Assembly: GCF_028471945.1 (NCBI RefSeq)
Contig: NZ_CP110128.1
Coordinates: 1,910,501 to 1,974,500 of the forward strand
Direction of reading: 5' to 3'
DNA length: 64,000 nucleotides
Origin: Pseudomonas sp. WJP1
GTDB lineage: Bacteria; Pseudomonadota; Gammaproteobacteria; Pseudomonadales; Pseudomonadaceae
Positions 46,173 through 55,136 of the stretch are shown here, piece by piece. Made by a program: the position numbers and the translations under genes. Numbering within the stretch: the first letter of the stretch is position 1; each line of letters starts with the position of its first letter. Under the pieces are notes generated by a model. That model did no database searches and was not told where the DNA came from. It saw only the letters and a program-made list of their open reading frames with translations.

Positions 46173-47246
46173 ATGAACACCCTTTTTATGCATTGCCGGC
46201 CGGGCTTCGAAGGTGAAGTCTGTTCCGAGATTTCCGACCTCGCCGCACAACTGAACGTGGCCGGTTATGCCAAGGCCAAGGCTGCCAGTGCCTGCGCCGA
46301 GTTTGTCTGCACCGAGGAAGACGGTGCCGAGCGCCTGATGCGCGGGCAGCGGTTTGCCAATCTGATCTTCCCGCGCCAGTGGGCCCGGGGGATTTTCATT
46401 GACCTGCCGGAGAGTGATCGCATCAGTGTGATCCTCGCGCACCTGGCGGATTTTCCGACCTGCGGCAGCCTGTGGCTGGAAGTGGTCGACACCAATGATG
46501 GCAAGGAGCTGTCGAACTTCTGCAAGAAGTTCGAAGGCCCGCTGCGCAAGGCGCTGACCGGCGCCGGCAAGCTGGTGGACGATGCAAACAAGCCGCGCTT
46601 GTTGCTGACGTTCAAGAGCGGCCGTGAAGTGTTCGTCGGCCTGGCGGAGTCGAACAACTCGGCGATGTGGCCGATGGGCATCCCGCGCCTGAAATTCCCC
46701 CGCGAGGCGCCGAGCCGTTCGACCTTGAAGCTCGAGGAGGCCTGGCACCACTTCATCCCGCGGGACCAGTGGGACGAGCGCCTGCACAGCGACATGACCG
46801 GGGTTGACTTGGGTGCTGCGCCCGGCGGCTGGACCTGGCAGCTGGTCAACCGCGGCATGCTGGTGACCGCCATCGACAATGGCCCGATGGCTGAAAGCCT
46901 GATGGACACCGGCCTGGTGCAGCATTTGATGGCCGACGGCTTCACCTTCAAGCCCAAGCAGCCGGTGGACTGGATGGTCTGCGACATCGTCGAGAAACCG
47001 GCACGCAACGCGGCGATGCTGGAAGAGTGGATCGGCGAGGGGCATTGCCGCGAGGCGGTGGTTAACCTCAAGCTGCCGATGAAACAGCGCTACGCCGAAG
47101 TGAAGCGCTTGCTCGAGCGGATCGCCGATGGTTTCAAGGCGCGGGGCATTCGCGTGGAGATCGGCTGCAAGCAGCTATACCACGACCGTGAGGAAGTGAC
47201 CTGCCATTTGCGCCGGTTGGATGTGAAGAAACCCAAGTCCCGCTAG
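46173..47246 (+). CDS. rlmM: 23S rRNA (cytidine-2'-O) methyltransferase RlmM
   Basis: The ATG at 46173 follows AGGAG; 357 residues. The N-terminal half is a THUMP-like RNA-binding region (LFMHCRPGFEGEVCSEI). The C-terminal Rossmann domain has DLGAAPGGWTWQLVNRG (SAM site) and MVCDIVEKPARN, with NLKLPMKQRY completing the K-D-K-E-like set of RrmJ/FtsJ-type 2'-O-methyltransferases. It methylates C2498 of 23S rRNA. Confidence 0.95.
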   Translation: MNTLFMHCRPGFEGEVCSEISDLAAQLNVAGYAKAKAASACAEFVCTEEDGAERLMRGQRFANLIFPRQWARGIFIDLPESDRISVILAHLADFPTCGSLWLEVVDTNDGKELSNFCKKFEGPLRKALTGAGKLVDDANKPRLLLTFKSGREVFVGLAESNNSAMWPMGIPRLKFPREAPSRSTLKLEEAWHHFIPRDQWDERLHSDMTGVDLGAAPGGWTWQLVNRGMLVTAIDNGPMAESLMDTGLVQHLMADGFTFKPKQPVDWMVCDIVEKPARNAAMLEEWIGEGHCREAVVNLKLPMKQRYAEVKRLLERIADGFKARGIRVEIGCKQLYHDREEVTCHLRRLDVKKPKSR

Positions 47247-47251
47247 CAACC

Positions 47252-47366
47252 CGATCGTTCCCACGCGCAGCAAAGGAATGCCGCCAGGGGCGCTCCGCGT
47301 TCCGCCTTTTGGATGTGACGCAGAGCGTCATGGGATGCATTCCCACGCAGAGCGTGGGAACGATCA
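47252..47366. repeat. Palindromic repeat, GTTCCCACGC family
   Basis: The outer arms CCGATCGTTCCCACGC and GCGTGGGAACGATC pair, with a nested GACGCAGAGCGTC stem. It is the second copy of the element seen at 29117-29231. Confidence 0.8.
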
Positions 47367-47402
47367 GCGGTGTACAATGCCGGCAAGTTTCAGGAGTGAA
47401 TC

Positions 47403-47654
47403 ATGAGTGAAATGCTTGATAAGCCGGTAGACGGCACCCTCGACGCCACCGGCCTCAACTGCCCGGAGCCGGTGATGATGCTGCACCAGCACATCCGTGA
47501 CCTGGTGCCGGGCGGCCTGCTCAAGGTGATCGCCACCGATCCGTCGACCCGCCGCGACATTCCCAAGTTCTGCGTGTTTCTCGACCATGAACTGGTGGGG
47601 CAACATGAAGACGCCGGCACATACCTCTACTGGATCCGCAAAAAATCCAGCTGA
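47403..47654 (+). CDS. tusA: Sulfur carrier protein TusA
   Basis: This 83-residue protein has the hallmark CPEP motif in [13 protein letters not shown], whose cysteine carries the persulfide, followed by [21 protein letters not shown]. TusA transfers sulfur from IscS to the tRNA 2-thiouridine pathway and to other acceptors. It stands alone between repeat elements. The start follows AGGAGTGAATC. Confidence 0.95.
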   Translation: MSEMLDKPVDGTLDATGLNCPEPVMMLHQHIRDLVPGGLLKVIATDPSTRRDIPKFCVFLDHELVGQHEDAGTYLYWIRKKSS

Positions 47655-47665
47655 CCCACAAAGCC

Positions 47666-47755
47666 CTGTAGGAGCGAGCGGGCGGCGATCCGACTTGCCC
47701 GCGAAGGCGGTGTGCCTGATACGACGCCTTCGCGGGCAAGCCTCGCTCCTACAGG
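47666..47755. repeat. REP inverted pair
   Basis: TGTAGGAGCGAGCGGGCGGC and the inverted GCGGGCAAGCCTCGCTCCTAC lie between the convergent tusA and MATE genes, and could help end both transcripts. Confidence 0.85.
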
Positions 47756-47762
47756 TACAGGG

Positions 47763-49157
47763 TCAATTCAGGCCGTTGCGAATGCGTTTGCGCGCACTGC
47801 GCGTCAGGCGGATCGACAGCATCAGCGCCGCACAGCTCAGGCCGACGATCAGGCCCTGCCACAGGCCGCTCGGGCCGCTAGGCGTGCCGAACCAGTCCGT
47901 CAGTCCCAGGGCGTAGCCGACCGGCAGGCCGATGCCCCAGTAGGCGAACAGCGTCAGGATCATGGTCACCCGGGTGTCCTGATAACCGCGCAACGCACCG
48001 GCCGCCGTGACCTGGATCGCATCGGAAAACTGGAACAGCGCCGAATACACGATCAACATCGCCGCCACCTTGATCACCGTCGGGTCCGCCGTGTAGATCG
48101 TGGCGATGTGCTCGCGCAGCAACAGCATCATGCTCGCCGACAGGCAGGCGTACGCCAGTGCCGTGCCCATGCCGACGCCCGCGGCGAAGCGCGCTTCACG
48201 GGGTTGCTCGCGCCCAAGCGCCTGGCCGACTCGAACGGTCACGGCCATGCCCAGGGAGTAGGGAATCATGAACACCAGCGAGCTGAAGTTCAGGGCGATC
48301 TGGTGCCCGGCGACCACGGTGGCGCCGAGGCTGCCGATCAACAGGGCGATCACCGCGAAGATGCTCGATTCGGCGAACACGGCAATGCCGATGGGCAGGC
48401 CGATGCCCAGCAAGCGCTTGATCACCGACCATTGCGGCCAGTCGAAACGGCTGAACAGCTGGCTCGATTGATACGCCGGCGCCCAGCGCTCCCAGCCGGC
48501 CATGCCCAGGGCCATCACCCACATCACGATCGCCGTGGCCCAGCCGCAACCGACGCCACCCATGGCCGGTACGCCGAAGTGGCCATAGATGAACACGTAG
48601 TTCAGTGGAATGTTCAGCGCCAGGCCGCACAGGCCCAGGACCATCGCCGGGCGGGTGCGACCCAGGCCGTCACTGAAGCAACGCAGCACATGGTAGAGCG
48701 CGACCGCGGGCAGGCCGCTGGCGATGCCGTGCAGGTACTGCATGCAGGGGCCGATCAGTTCGGGATCGACCTTCATCACCCGCAAGATCGGTTCGGCGCA
48801 CAGCAACATGCCGGTCGCCATCAGGCCGACCACCAGGGCCAGCCACAGTGCCTGACGCACGATCGGGCCGATCTCGCTGTGGGTGCCCGCACCAAAGCGC
48901 TGGGCGACTTTCGGTGTGGTGGCCAGCAAAGTGCCGGTCATCAGCAGGAACACCGGCACCCAGATCGAATTGCCCAGTGCCACCGCCGCCAGGTCGCGTG
49001 GCCCTACCCGGCCGGCCATCACCGCATCGACGAAGCCCATCGCCGTTGTGGCCAGCTGCGCGATCATGATCGGCAAGGCCAGGCCGAGCAGATTTTTCAG
49101 CTCCAGGCGAACCCGGGCGGGGCGGGAGAGGGAAGGGCTGGAGGTGTGGTCAGTCAC
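47763..49157 (-). CDS. MATE-family multidrug efflux transporter
   Basis: This protein has twelve predicted membrane segments and the MATE pattern LGLALPIMIAQLATTAMGFVD in the first repeat, PLNYVFIYG and VTVRVGQALG. It exports cationic compounds in exchange for Na+ or H+. The start is uncertain: GTG at 49157 (464 residues, beginning VTDHTSSPS) is my choice; TTG at 49181 gives 472. Neither has a strong ribosome site. No regulator is adjacent. Confidence 0.9.
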   Translation of the reverse strand: MTDHTSSPSLSRPARVRLELKNLLGLALPIMIAQLATTAMGFVDAVMAGRVGPRDLAAVALGNSIWVPVFLLMTGTLLATTPKVAQRFGAGTHSEIGPIVRQALWLALVVGLMATGMLLCAEPILRVMKVDPELIGPCMQYLHGIASGLPAVALYHVLRCFSDGLGRTRPAMVLGLCGLALNIPLNYVFIYGHFGVPAMGGVGCGWATAIVMWVMALGMAGWERWAPAYQSSQLFSRFDWPQWSVIKRLLGIGLPIGIAVFAESSIFAVIALLIGSLGATVVAGHQIALNFSSLVFMIPYSLGMAVTVRVGQALGREQPREARFAAGVGMGTALAYACLSASMMLLLREHIATIYTADPTVIKVAAMLIVYSALFQFSDAIQVTAAGALRGYQDTRVTMILTLFAYWGIGLPVGYALGLTDWFGTPSGPSGLWQGLIVGLSCAALMLSIRLTRSARKRIRNGLN

Positions 49158-49271
49158 GGAATTCAAGGGCAAAACGTCCAAAGATTTTTCATGCGCGGGT
49201 GCGCATTCTACGCGTTGACGCAGCGGTCAGGAAAAGACTGTGTTGGGCATTTGTAATTCAGCACTCCTTCC

Positions 49272-49365
49272 CTTGTAGGAGCGTGGCTTGCCCGCGAAGA
49301 ACGATAACGCGGTGTTTCAGGAGTAGCGCGGCGTTCCATTCGCGGGCAAGCCACGCTCCTACAAG
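49272..49365. repeat. REP inverted pair
   Basis: TTGTAGGAGCGTGGCTTGCC and the inverted GGCAAGCCACGCTCCTACAA flank a spacer. The inner sequence CGCGAAGAACGATAACGCGGTGT recurs in the copy at 50588-50680. Confidence 0.85.
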
Positions 49366-49436
49366 AAGGAGGAGATGTGTGCTAGGCGGCAGGTACCCTC
49401 TACGCCTACACTGCCGGTCCGCCAAAGGAGCCTGAC

Positions 49437-50579
49437 ATGCTGATCGTTGCCGACGAAAATATCCCCCTGCTCGACGCCTTCTTCCAGACGTTCGGCGAAA
49501 TCCGCCGGGTGCCGGGGCGTTCCATCGACCGCGCCACCGTCGAACAGGCCGATGTACTACTGGTGCGTTCGGTTACCCGCGTCGACCGTGCGTTGCTTGA
49601 AGGCAGCAAGGTACGTTTTGTCGGCACCTGCACCATCGGCACCGATCATCTGGACCTGGAATACTTCCAGCAGGCCGGCATCACCTGGTCCAGTGCGCCG
49701 GGCTGCAACGCCCGCGGTGTGGTCGACTACGTGCTCGGCAGCCTGCTGACCCTGGCTGAAATCGAAGGCGCCGACCTGACCCAACGTACCTACGGCGTGG
49801 TCGGTGCCGGTGAGGTCGGTGGACGGCTGGTCAAGGTCCTGCAGGGCCTGGGCTGGAGGGTGCTGGTCTGCGATCCGCCACGCCAGGCTGCTGAAGGGGG
49901 CGATTACGTCAGCCTTGAGCAAATCATCGAGCAATGCGACGTCATCAGCCTGCACACTCCGCTGACCCGCAAGGGCGCTCAGCCGACCTGGCACCTGTTC
50001 GATCAACGCCGCCTGAACCAACTCAATCCCGGCACCTGGCTGATCAACGCCAGCCGTGGCCCGGTGGTGGACAACAACGCCCTGCGAGAGGTGCTGCTGG
50101 AGCGCGAAGACCTGCAGGCGGTACTCGATGTCTGGGAGGGCGAGCCTGAAGTCGATGTGGCCCTGGCCGAGCTCTGCGTGCTGGCCACGCCGCACATTGC
50201 CGGCTACAGCCTCGATGGCAAGCAGCGCGGAACGGCGCAGATCTATCAGGCGTACTGCGAGTTCCTCGGGCAAGCGCCCCAGGTCAGCCTGAGCGACTTG
50301 CTACCAGCCCCCTGGCTGTCGCATGTCACCTTGACTGGAGACTCCGACCCGGCCTGGGCCCTGGCGATGCTGTGCCGTGGCGTGTACGACCCGCGCCGTG
50401 ACGATGCGGATTTCCGCCGCAGCCTGGTCGGCAGTGTGAGCGAGCAGCGTGCGGCGTTCGACGTGTTGCGCAAGCAGTACCCGTCGCGACGGGAGATCGA
50501 CGGGTTGCAAGTGCGTATCGATGGGGATGCGCCAGCGTTGCGGCAGATCGTGGCGGCGTTGGGAGCAACGGCTATCTGA
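49437..50579 (+). CDS. pdxB: Erythronate-4-phosphate dehydrogenase
   Basis: The 380-residue enzyme oxidises 4-phospho-D-erythronate in pyridoxal 5'-phosphate biosynthesis. It begins [16 protein letters not shown], has the D-2-hydroxyacid dehydrogenase features [19 protein letters not shown] (NAD site), [14 protein letters not shown] and [12 protein letters not shown] (catalytic His), and the PdxB-specific C-terminal domain ([17 protein letters not shown] segment). AAGGAG precedes the ATG. It lies between two REP pairs. Confidence 0.95.
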   Translation: MLIVADENIPLLDAFFQTFGEIRRVPGRSIDRATVEQADVLLVRSVTRVDRALLEGSKVRFVGTCTIGTDHLDLEYFQQAGITWSSAPGCNARGVVDYVLGSLLTLAEIEGADLTQRTYGVVGAGEVGGRLVKVLQGLGWRVLVCDPPRQAAEGGDYVSLEQIIEQCDVISLHTPLTRKGAQPTWHLFDQRRLNQLNPGTWLINASRGPVVDNNALREVLLEREDLQAVLDVWEGEPEVDVALAELCVLATPHIAGYSLDGKQRGTAQIYQAYCEFLGQAPQVSLSDLLPAPWLSHVTLTGDSDPAWALAMLCRGVYDPRRDDADFRRSLVGSVSEQRAAFDVLRKQYPSRREIDGLQVRIDGDAPALRQIVAALGATAI

Positions 50580-50587
50580 ACACTCGC

Positions 50588-50680
50588 CTGTAGGAGCGAG
50601 GCTTGCCCGCGAAGAACGATAACGCGGTGTGGCAGATACACCGCATTGCCTCGTTCGCCGGCAAGCCTGGCTCCTACAAG
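50588..50680. repeat. REP inverted pair
   Basis: CTGTAGGAGCGAGGCTTGCC and the inverted GGCAAGCCTGGCTCCTAC; the centre matches the repeat at 49272-49365. Confidence 0.85.
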
Positions 50681-50687
50681 GCAGGCA

Positions 50688-50716
50688 ATAAAAAACCCGG
50701 CCCTCAAGGGCCGGGT
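50688..50716 (-). terminator. Rho-independent terminator after the small acidic gene
   Basis: CCCGGCCC at 50696-50703 pairs with GGGCCGGG at 50708-50715; on the minus strand a T-run follows. Confidence 0.88.
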
Positions 50717-50736
50717 CAATGAAGACGGTGGTTACA

Positions 50737-50916
50737 TCACTTCTCTTCGGCAGGCTTGACCAATCGCTTCTCCAGTTCGCTGCAGGCTTTCTGGATCATC
50801 TCTTCAGTGATCGGTTCTTCGCGGCCCTGTTCATCGATTATCGAGCACCCCAGAGACTGGTCTGGCTTTGTGCGAATCACTTGAATCTTGTCATCGCTGC
50901 TGTTTTGCAAGGACAT
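50737..50916 (-). CDS. Small conserved Pseudomonas protein of unknown function
   Basis: The ATG at 50916 follows AGGAGACAGGCC; the product is 59 residues. It has no signal peptide or membrane segment. It consists of a beta-like start (IQVIRTKPDQSLGCSIIDEQG) and a helical C-terminus (TEEMIQKACSELEKRLVKP). The ribosome site and the immediately following terminator support a real gene. Function unknown. Confidence 0.72.
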   Translation of the reverse strand: MSLQNSSDDKIQVIRTKPDQSLGCSIIDEQGREEPITEEMIQKACSELEKRLVKPAEEK

Positions 50917-51060
50917 GGCCTGTCTCCTCATCAGGTTGTGTGCCTAGTTTAGAACCGTCAGGTGACCAGGCTGTGACAGCTCCCTGCGATCGCTCCTGAA
51001 CGGCACCGCCAGTCGACCAGAAATAGCCCAACCTGGCTACCCGAACTTTAGACCAATACT

Positions 51061-51089
51061 GTCTAGGCACTAGACTGCATGGTCATAAT
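51061..51089 (+). promoter_or_regulatory. Promoter with overlapping palindrome before the ABC exporter
   Basis: GTCTAG-GCA-CTAGAC (51061-51075) is a perfect 6-bp inverted repeat ending 8 bp before a good -10, CATAAT (51084-51089), and so covers the -35 position. It may be a repressor operator. Confidence 0.4.
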
Positions 51090-51151
51090 TAACCTGACTC
51101 ATTCTGATTCAGCCATGGCACCTTGTTGCTCGGTGTACGCTGGTCCTGTCA

Positions 51152-52942
51152 ATGGCTCCATTGTGGATGATGCAAATGCTCACTGTTCGTCACCGTCGTG
51201 CGATTCGCCTGGCCAGTCGCTTCATCGCTCCTTATCGCTGGCAAGCGCTGGGTGCCCTGTTCGCGCTGGTTGTCACGGCGGGCATTACCTTGTCTATGGG
51301 GCAGGGGATTCGCCTGTTGGTAGACCAGGGGTTCATGACCCAGTCGCCGCAGTTGCTCAACCAGTCCATCGGTTTGTTCATGCTGCTGGTGATCGGCCTG
51401 GCGGTCGGCACTTTTGCAAGGTTTTACCTGGTGTCGTGGATCGGCGAGCGTTGTGTCGCCGACATCCGCCGCCGGGTGTTCAATCATCTGGTTTACCTGC
51501 ACCCGGGATTCTACGAGGACAACCGCAGCTCCGAGATCCAGTCGCGCTTGACCGCCGATACCACGCTGCTGCAATCGGTGATCGGCTCCTCGCTGTCATT
51601 GTTCTTGCGCAACTTGCTGATGGTGATTGGTGGGATTGTCCTGCTATTTGTCACCAATCCCAAGCTCACCAGCATCGTGGTGATTGCCTTGCCGTTGGTG
51701 ATCGCCCCGATCCTGATTTTCGGCCGGCGGGTGCGCAGCCTGTCGCGCCTGAGCCAGGACCGGATTGCCGACATCGGCAGCTATGTGTCCGAGACCCTGG
51801 GCCAGATCAAGACCGTGCAGGCCTACAACCACCAGGCCCAGGACGAACAGCGTTTCGCAGTCACTGTGGAAGAGGCGTTCGACACGGCGCGCAAGCGCAT
51901 TTTCCAGCGGGCCTGGCTGATTACCCTGGTGATTGTGCTGGTGCTGGGCGCCGTCGGCGTGATGCTCTGGGTCGGCGGCATGGACGTGATTGCCGGGAGG
52001 ATTTCCGCGGGCGAGCTGGCGGCATTCGTCTTCTACAGCCTGATCGTCGGCAGTGCGTTCGGCACCCTGAGTGAGGTGATCGGCGAGTTGCAGCGCGCGG
52101 CGGGCGCGGCCGAGCGGATCGCCGAGTTGCTGCGCGCGCAGAACATCATCCAGCCACCGACCACTGGCCGGGTGACCTTGCCCGAGCGGGTGCGGGGGGA
52201 CCTGGTGTTGCAGGACGTGCGCTTCTGCTACCCCTCGCGCCCTGAAAGCTACGCGGTTGACGGCCTGAGCCTGAATATCCAGGCCGGGGAGACCCTGGCG
52301 TTGGTCGGACCGTCCGGGGCCGGCAAGTCGACGGTGTATGATCTGCTGCTGCGTTTTTACGACCCCGCCGAAGGACGGATTCTGCTCGACGGCGTGCCCC
52401 TGACCCAGCTCGATCCGCTGGACCTGCGGCGTTGCTTCGCCCTGGTCTCGCAAACCCCGGCGCTGTTCTTCGGCAGCATCGAGGACAACCTGCGCTACGG
52501 CAACCCGACGGCGACCCTGGCCGAGGTCCGCGAGGCGGCGAAAATCGCCTACGCCCACGACTTCATCGAAGCCATGCCCAACGGTTACCAGACGCACCTG
52601 GGGGACGGCGGCCTCGGCTTGTCCGGCGGCCAGCGTCAGCGCCTGGCCATCGCCCGCGCGCTGCTGGTGGATGCGCCCATCCTGCTACTGGACGAAGCCA
52701 CCAGCGCCCTCGACGCCCAAAGCGAACACCTGATCCAGCAGGCATTGCCGAGCCTGATGAAAAATCGCACCACCCTGGTCATCGCCCACCGCCTGGCCAC
52801 GGTGAAAAACGCCGATCGCATTGCGGTGATGGATCAGGGGAAGTTGGTAGCGGTGGGGACGCACCAATCGTTGATTGCGAACAACGCGTTGTATGCGCGG
52901 TTGGCGGCGTTGCAGTTCAGTGATGGACATGAAGCGGCATGA
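51152..52942 (+). CDS. MsbA-like ABC exporter (half transporter)
   Basis: The 596-residue protein fuses six membrane helices (residues about 25-300) to an ATPase domain with Walker A GPSGAGKS, Q-loop ALVSQTPALFFG, signature LSGGQRQRLAI and Walker B LLLDEATSALD. It resembles lipid or multidrug exporters of the MsbA group and would work as a homodimer. Several possible starts lie within 24 bp (ATG at 51152, 51167, 51170 and 51176), none with a strong ribosome site. A palindrome overlaps its likely promoter. Confidence 0.9.
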   Translation: MAPLWMMQMLTVRHRRAIRLASRFIAPYRWQALGALFALVVTAGITLSMGQGIRLLVDQGFMTQSPQLLNQSIGLFMLLVIGLAVGTFARFYLVSWIGERCVADIRRRVFNHLVYLHPGFYEDNRSSEIQSRLTADTTLLQSVIGSSLSLFLRNLLMVIGGIVLLFVTNPKLTSIVVIALPLVIAPILIFGRRVRSLSRLSQDRIADIGSYVSETLGQIKTVQAYNHQAQDEQRFAVTVEEAFDTARKRIFQRAWLITLVIVLVLGAVGVMLWVGGMDVIAGRISAGELAAFVFYSLIVGSAFGTLSEVIGELQRAAGAAERIAELLRAQNIIQPPTTGRVTLPERVRGDLVLQDVRFCYPSRPESYAVDGLSLNIQAGETLALVGPSGAGKSTVYDLLLRFYDPAEGRILLDGVPLTQLDPLDLRRCFALVSQTPALFFGSIEDNLRYGNPTATLAEVREAAKIAYAHDFIEAMPNGYQTHLGDGGLGLSGGQRQRLAIARALLVDAPILLLDEATSALDAQSEHLIQQALPSLMKNRTTLVIAHRLATVKNADRIAVMDQGKLVAVGTHQSLIANNALYARLAALQFSDGHEAA

Positions 52943-52957
52943 ATTATCGGGGTGGCG

Positions 52958-52985
52958 TGTAGGAGCGAGCATGCTCGCTCCTACA
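52958..52985. repeat. Perfect 28-bp REP palindrome
   Basis: TGTAGGAGCGAGCA and its exact inverse meet with no spacer, giving a collapsed REP pair between the convergent ABC exporter and slt genes. It could act as a terminator stem. Confidence 0.9.
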
Positions 52986-52994
52986 GGTGACCTG

Positions 52995-54923
52995 TTATTG
53001 GTCGTCGAAGTACCGCTCATGCCAATCCACCAGCGGCTGCGGTGAGTTGAGTTTCTGGCCGTAGATCACCGAATACGACAGCACGTTCTGTACGTACTGG
53101 CGGGTTTCGTCGAACGGGATGCTTTCTACCCAGACGTCGAAGCTCAGGTGATCGGCACCGCGCAGCCACTGACGCACGCGGCCGGGGCCTGCGTTGTAGG
53201 CGGCGGAGGCGAGGACGCGGTTGCCGTTGAACTGGCTGTGGACCTGGCTCAGGTAGGCCGCGCCGAGCTGGATGTTCTTGTCCGGTTCGAACAGTTGCTG
53301 CGGCGACGCATAAGGAATACTGAATTTTCGCGAAGTTTCCTTGGCGGTGGCGGGCATCAGTTGCATCAGGCCGCTGGCACCGACGCTGGAGCGGGCGTCG
53401 TCCATGAAGGCGCTTTCCTGGCGGGTGATGGCGAACACCCAGCTCGAATGCAAGCCGCGGTTTTTGGCTTCACGCACCAGCGTATTGCGATGGGCCATCG
53501 GGAAGCGAATGTCCAGGTCGTCCCAGTACTGCGCCTGGCTGATGGTACGAATCGCCGGGAAATACCATTTCAGGTCGTAGGCCAGTTTGGCCTGGGCGAC
53601 CATTTCGTCACGGCTGAAGTGACGGCTGACGTGGTACCACTCGCGGCGACCATCGACGATCTGCCCGCGGGCATGGAATTCCAGGGCGCGGCGTATGCCG
53701 GGGGTATTGCGCACCTTGTTGATGGTCGCCTGGCTCAGCACCAGCGGTTTGTTGTTCAGCGAATACGGCGACTGCGACCGGTCGGCGGCGAGGAAGCCAT
53801 AGAAATCGCGCTCGCGGGCCAGGTTTTTATAGAGGGTTTGCGCCTCGGGGTTTTGCGGTTGCGCCAGTTCCAGGCTGCGGGCCTGCCAGTAGCGCCAGCG
53901 GTTGGTGGTGGCCAGGTCCTGGGGCAGGCGGCGGGTCAGCTGGTAGGCATCGTCCCAGCGCGCCAGGCGCAGCAACAACCGCATGCGCCATTCAGACACT
54001 GTGTTGTCGCGCAGTTCCGGGTCGTATTTGGTCATCATGTCCAGCGCGCGGCTGTCGTAACGTCGCGCCAGGGTCAGCCCGATTTCCCGGGCGATGGCCA
54101 CTTTTTCATCCCGCGAGAAGTGCATGCTGCTGGCGTAACCGTCGAGCAGGGCCATGGCCCGGTCCGGGTCCTGGCGGGCGAGGCGGCGCAGGCCGAGGCT
54201 GACCACGTCGGACATCGGTTCGTCGGCCGGAGCGAAGCGCGACGGCGAATTGAGCAGCTCCGGGTTCTGTGCCACATCGATCAGCAGGCGGCCACGGGGG
54301 GCGAGGGTGGTCAAGCCATTGACCAGGCTGGTGGCCAGTGGGTAGTTGCGCGCCTGGGCGGCGAGCTTGGTGCGTTCCCAGCGCTTCTGCTCGGTCAACT
54401 GGCCTTCGGCGGCCCACATGCCGAACAGGGCGTCACAGGCGGCCGGTTGCGATTTGCCGGTCAGCCAGAGCTTGTTGGCGTTGGCGTAACCTTCGGTCTT
54501 GAGGTTGTGGCTGATCTGGTACTGCGCGTTCAGGCAGTCCAGTTCGGTGAAATTCATTTTCGGGTCGTAATACTTGACGAACGTCGCCCAGTCGCCGCGT
54601 TCGGCCAGCCAGCGCAACCAGCGCAGCTTCATCCAGTTGGCCTGGGGCAGGTCGCCGTGTTCGGCGAGGAACTTCTCGATCTCGGCATTGCTCGCGGTTT
54701 TCAGGCGCGCGGTCAGCTCGTCGTAGGCCAGGTACGGCTCCAGCGGATAGTCGGCCAGGGCCTGGTTGTAACGGAAATACGGACCGGTGTCGCCCTTGGC
54801 CAAGGCGCGCTTGGCTTCATCGTAGTACTGGCGTTGGGTGGACAGGTCCACCGCCTGGACGGATTGAACGGCAGCGGCAGAAAGTAAAAAACAGGACAAA
54901 AGATTGAGAAGGCGACTGCGCAT
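52995..54923 (-). CDS. slt: Soluble lytic murein transglycosylase (Slt70)
   Basis: The ATG at 54923 opens with a signal peptide (MRSRLLNLLSCFLLSAAAVQSVQA); 642 residues. A long superhelical domain of paired helices (roughly residues 25-470) precedes the lysozyme-like catalytic domain with the glutamate in ITRQESAFM, GASGLMQLMPATAKE and ASAAYNAGPGRVRQW. It cleaves peptidoglycan glycan strands to anhydro-muropeptides in the periplasm. It is divergent from uup. Confidence 0.95.
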   Translation of the reverse strand: MRSRLLNLLSCFLLSAAAVQSVQAVDLSTQRQYYDEAKRALAKGDTGPYFRYNQALADYPLEPYLAYDELTARLKTASNAEIEKFLAEHGDLPQANWMKLRWLRWLAERGDWATFVKYYDPKMNFTELDCLNAQYQISHNLKTEGYANANKLWLTGKSQPAACDALFGMWAAEGQLTEQKRWERTKLAAQARNYPLATSLVNGLTTLAPRGRLLIDVAQNPELLNSPSRFAPADEPMSDVVSLGLRRLARQDPDRAMALLDGYASSMHFSRDEKVAIAREIGLTLARRYDSRALDMMTKYDPELRDNTVSEWRMRLLLRLARWDDAYQLTRRLPQDLATTNRWRYWQARSLELAQPQNPEAQTLYKNLARERDFYGFLAADRSQSPYSLNNKPLVLSQATINKVRNTPGIRRALEFHARGQIVDGRREWYHVSRHFSRDEMVAQAKLAYDLKWYFPAIRTISQAQYWDDLDIRFPMAHRNTLVREAKNRGLHSSWVFAITRQESAFMDDARSSVGASGLMQLMPATAKETSRKFSIPYASPQQLFEPDKNIQLGAAYLSQVHSQFNGNRVLASAAYNAGPGRVRQWLRGADHLSFDVWVESIPFDETRQYVQNVLSYSVIYGQKLNSPQPLVDWHERYFDDQ

Positions 54924-55136
54924 GAGACGTCCGGACAGAAAAAACATGACAAGTGCTGGCGATGCCCACACTGAATTCTCCGTAGCTTAGCCTTTTGCCA
55001 GCAACCGGTGAAAGCTTTGCGACCCCCTCTGCATCAGTTCGCAACATTTGTCGTGCAGAGTGTTGCCAGGGTGAAAATGCCGGCCTGCTGAGGCCCGGTT
55101 TCAGGTAGAATGCGCGCCCGGTTTTTGGAGAAGCTC

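Noticed and set aside
47666..50680. Regularly appearing repeats as a CRISPR array
   Set aside because: The repeats are inverted REP pairs with genes between them, not short direct repeats with unique spacers.
53148..54887. 579-codon frame antisense to slt
   Set aside because: Shadow of a clear Slt70 gene; composition (Gln/Gly/His/Ala-rich) is typical of an antisense frame.
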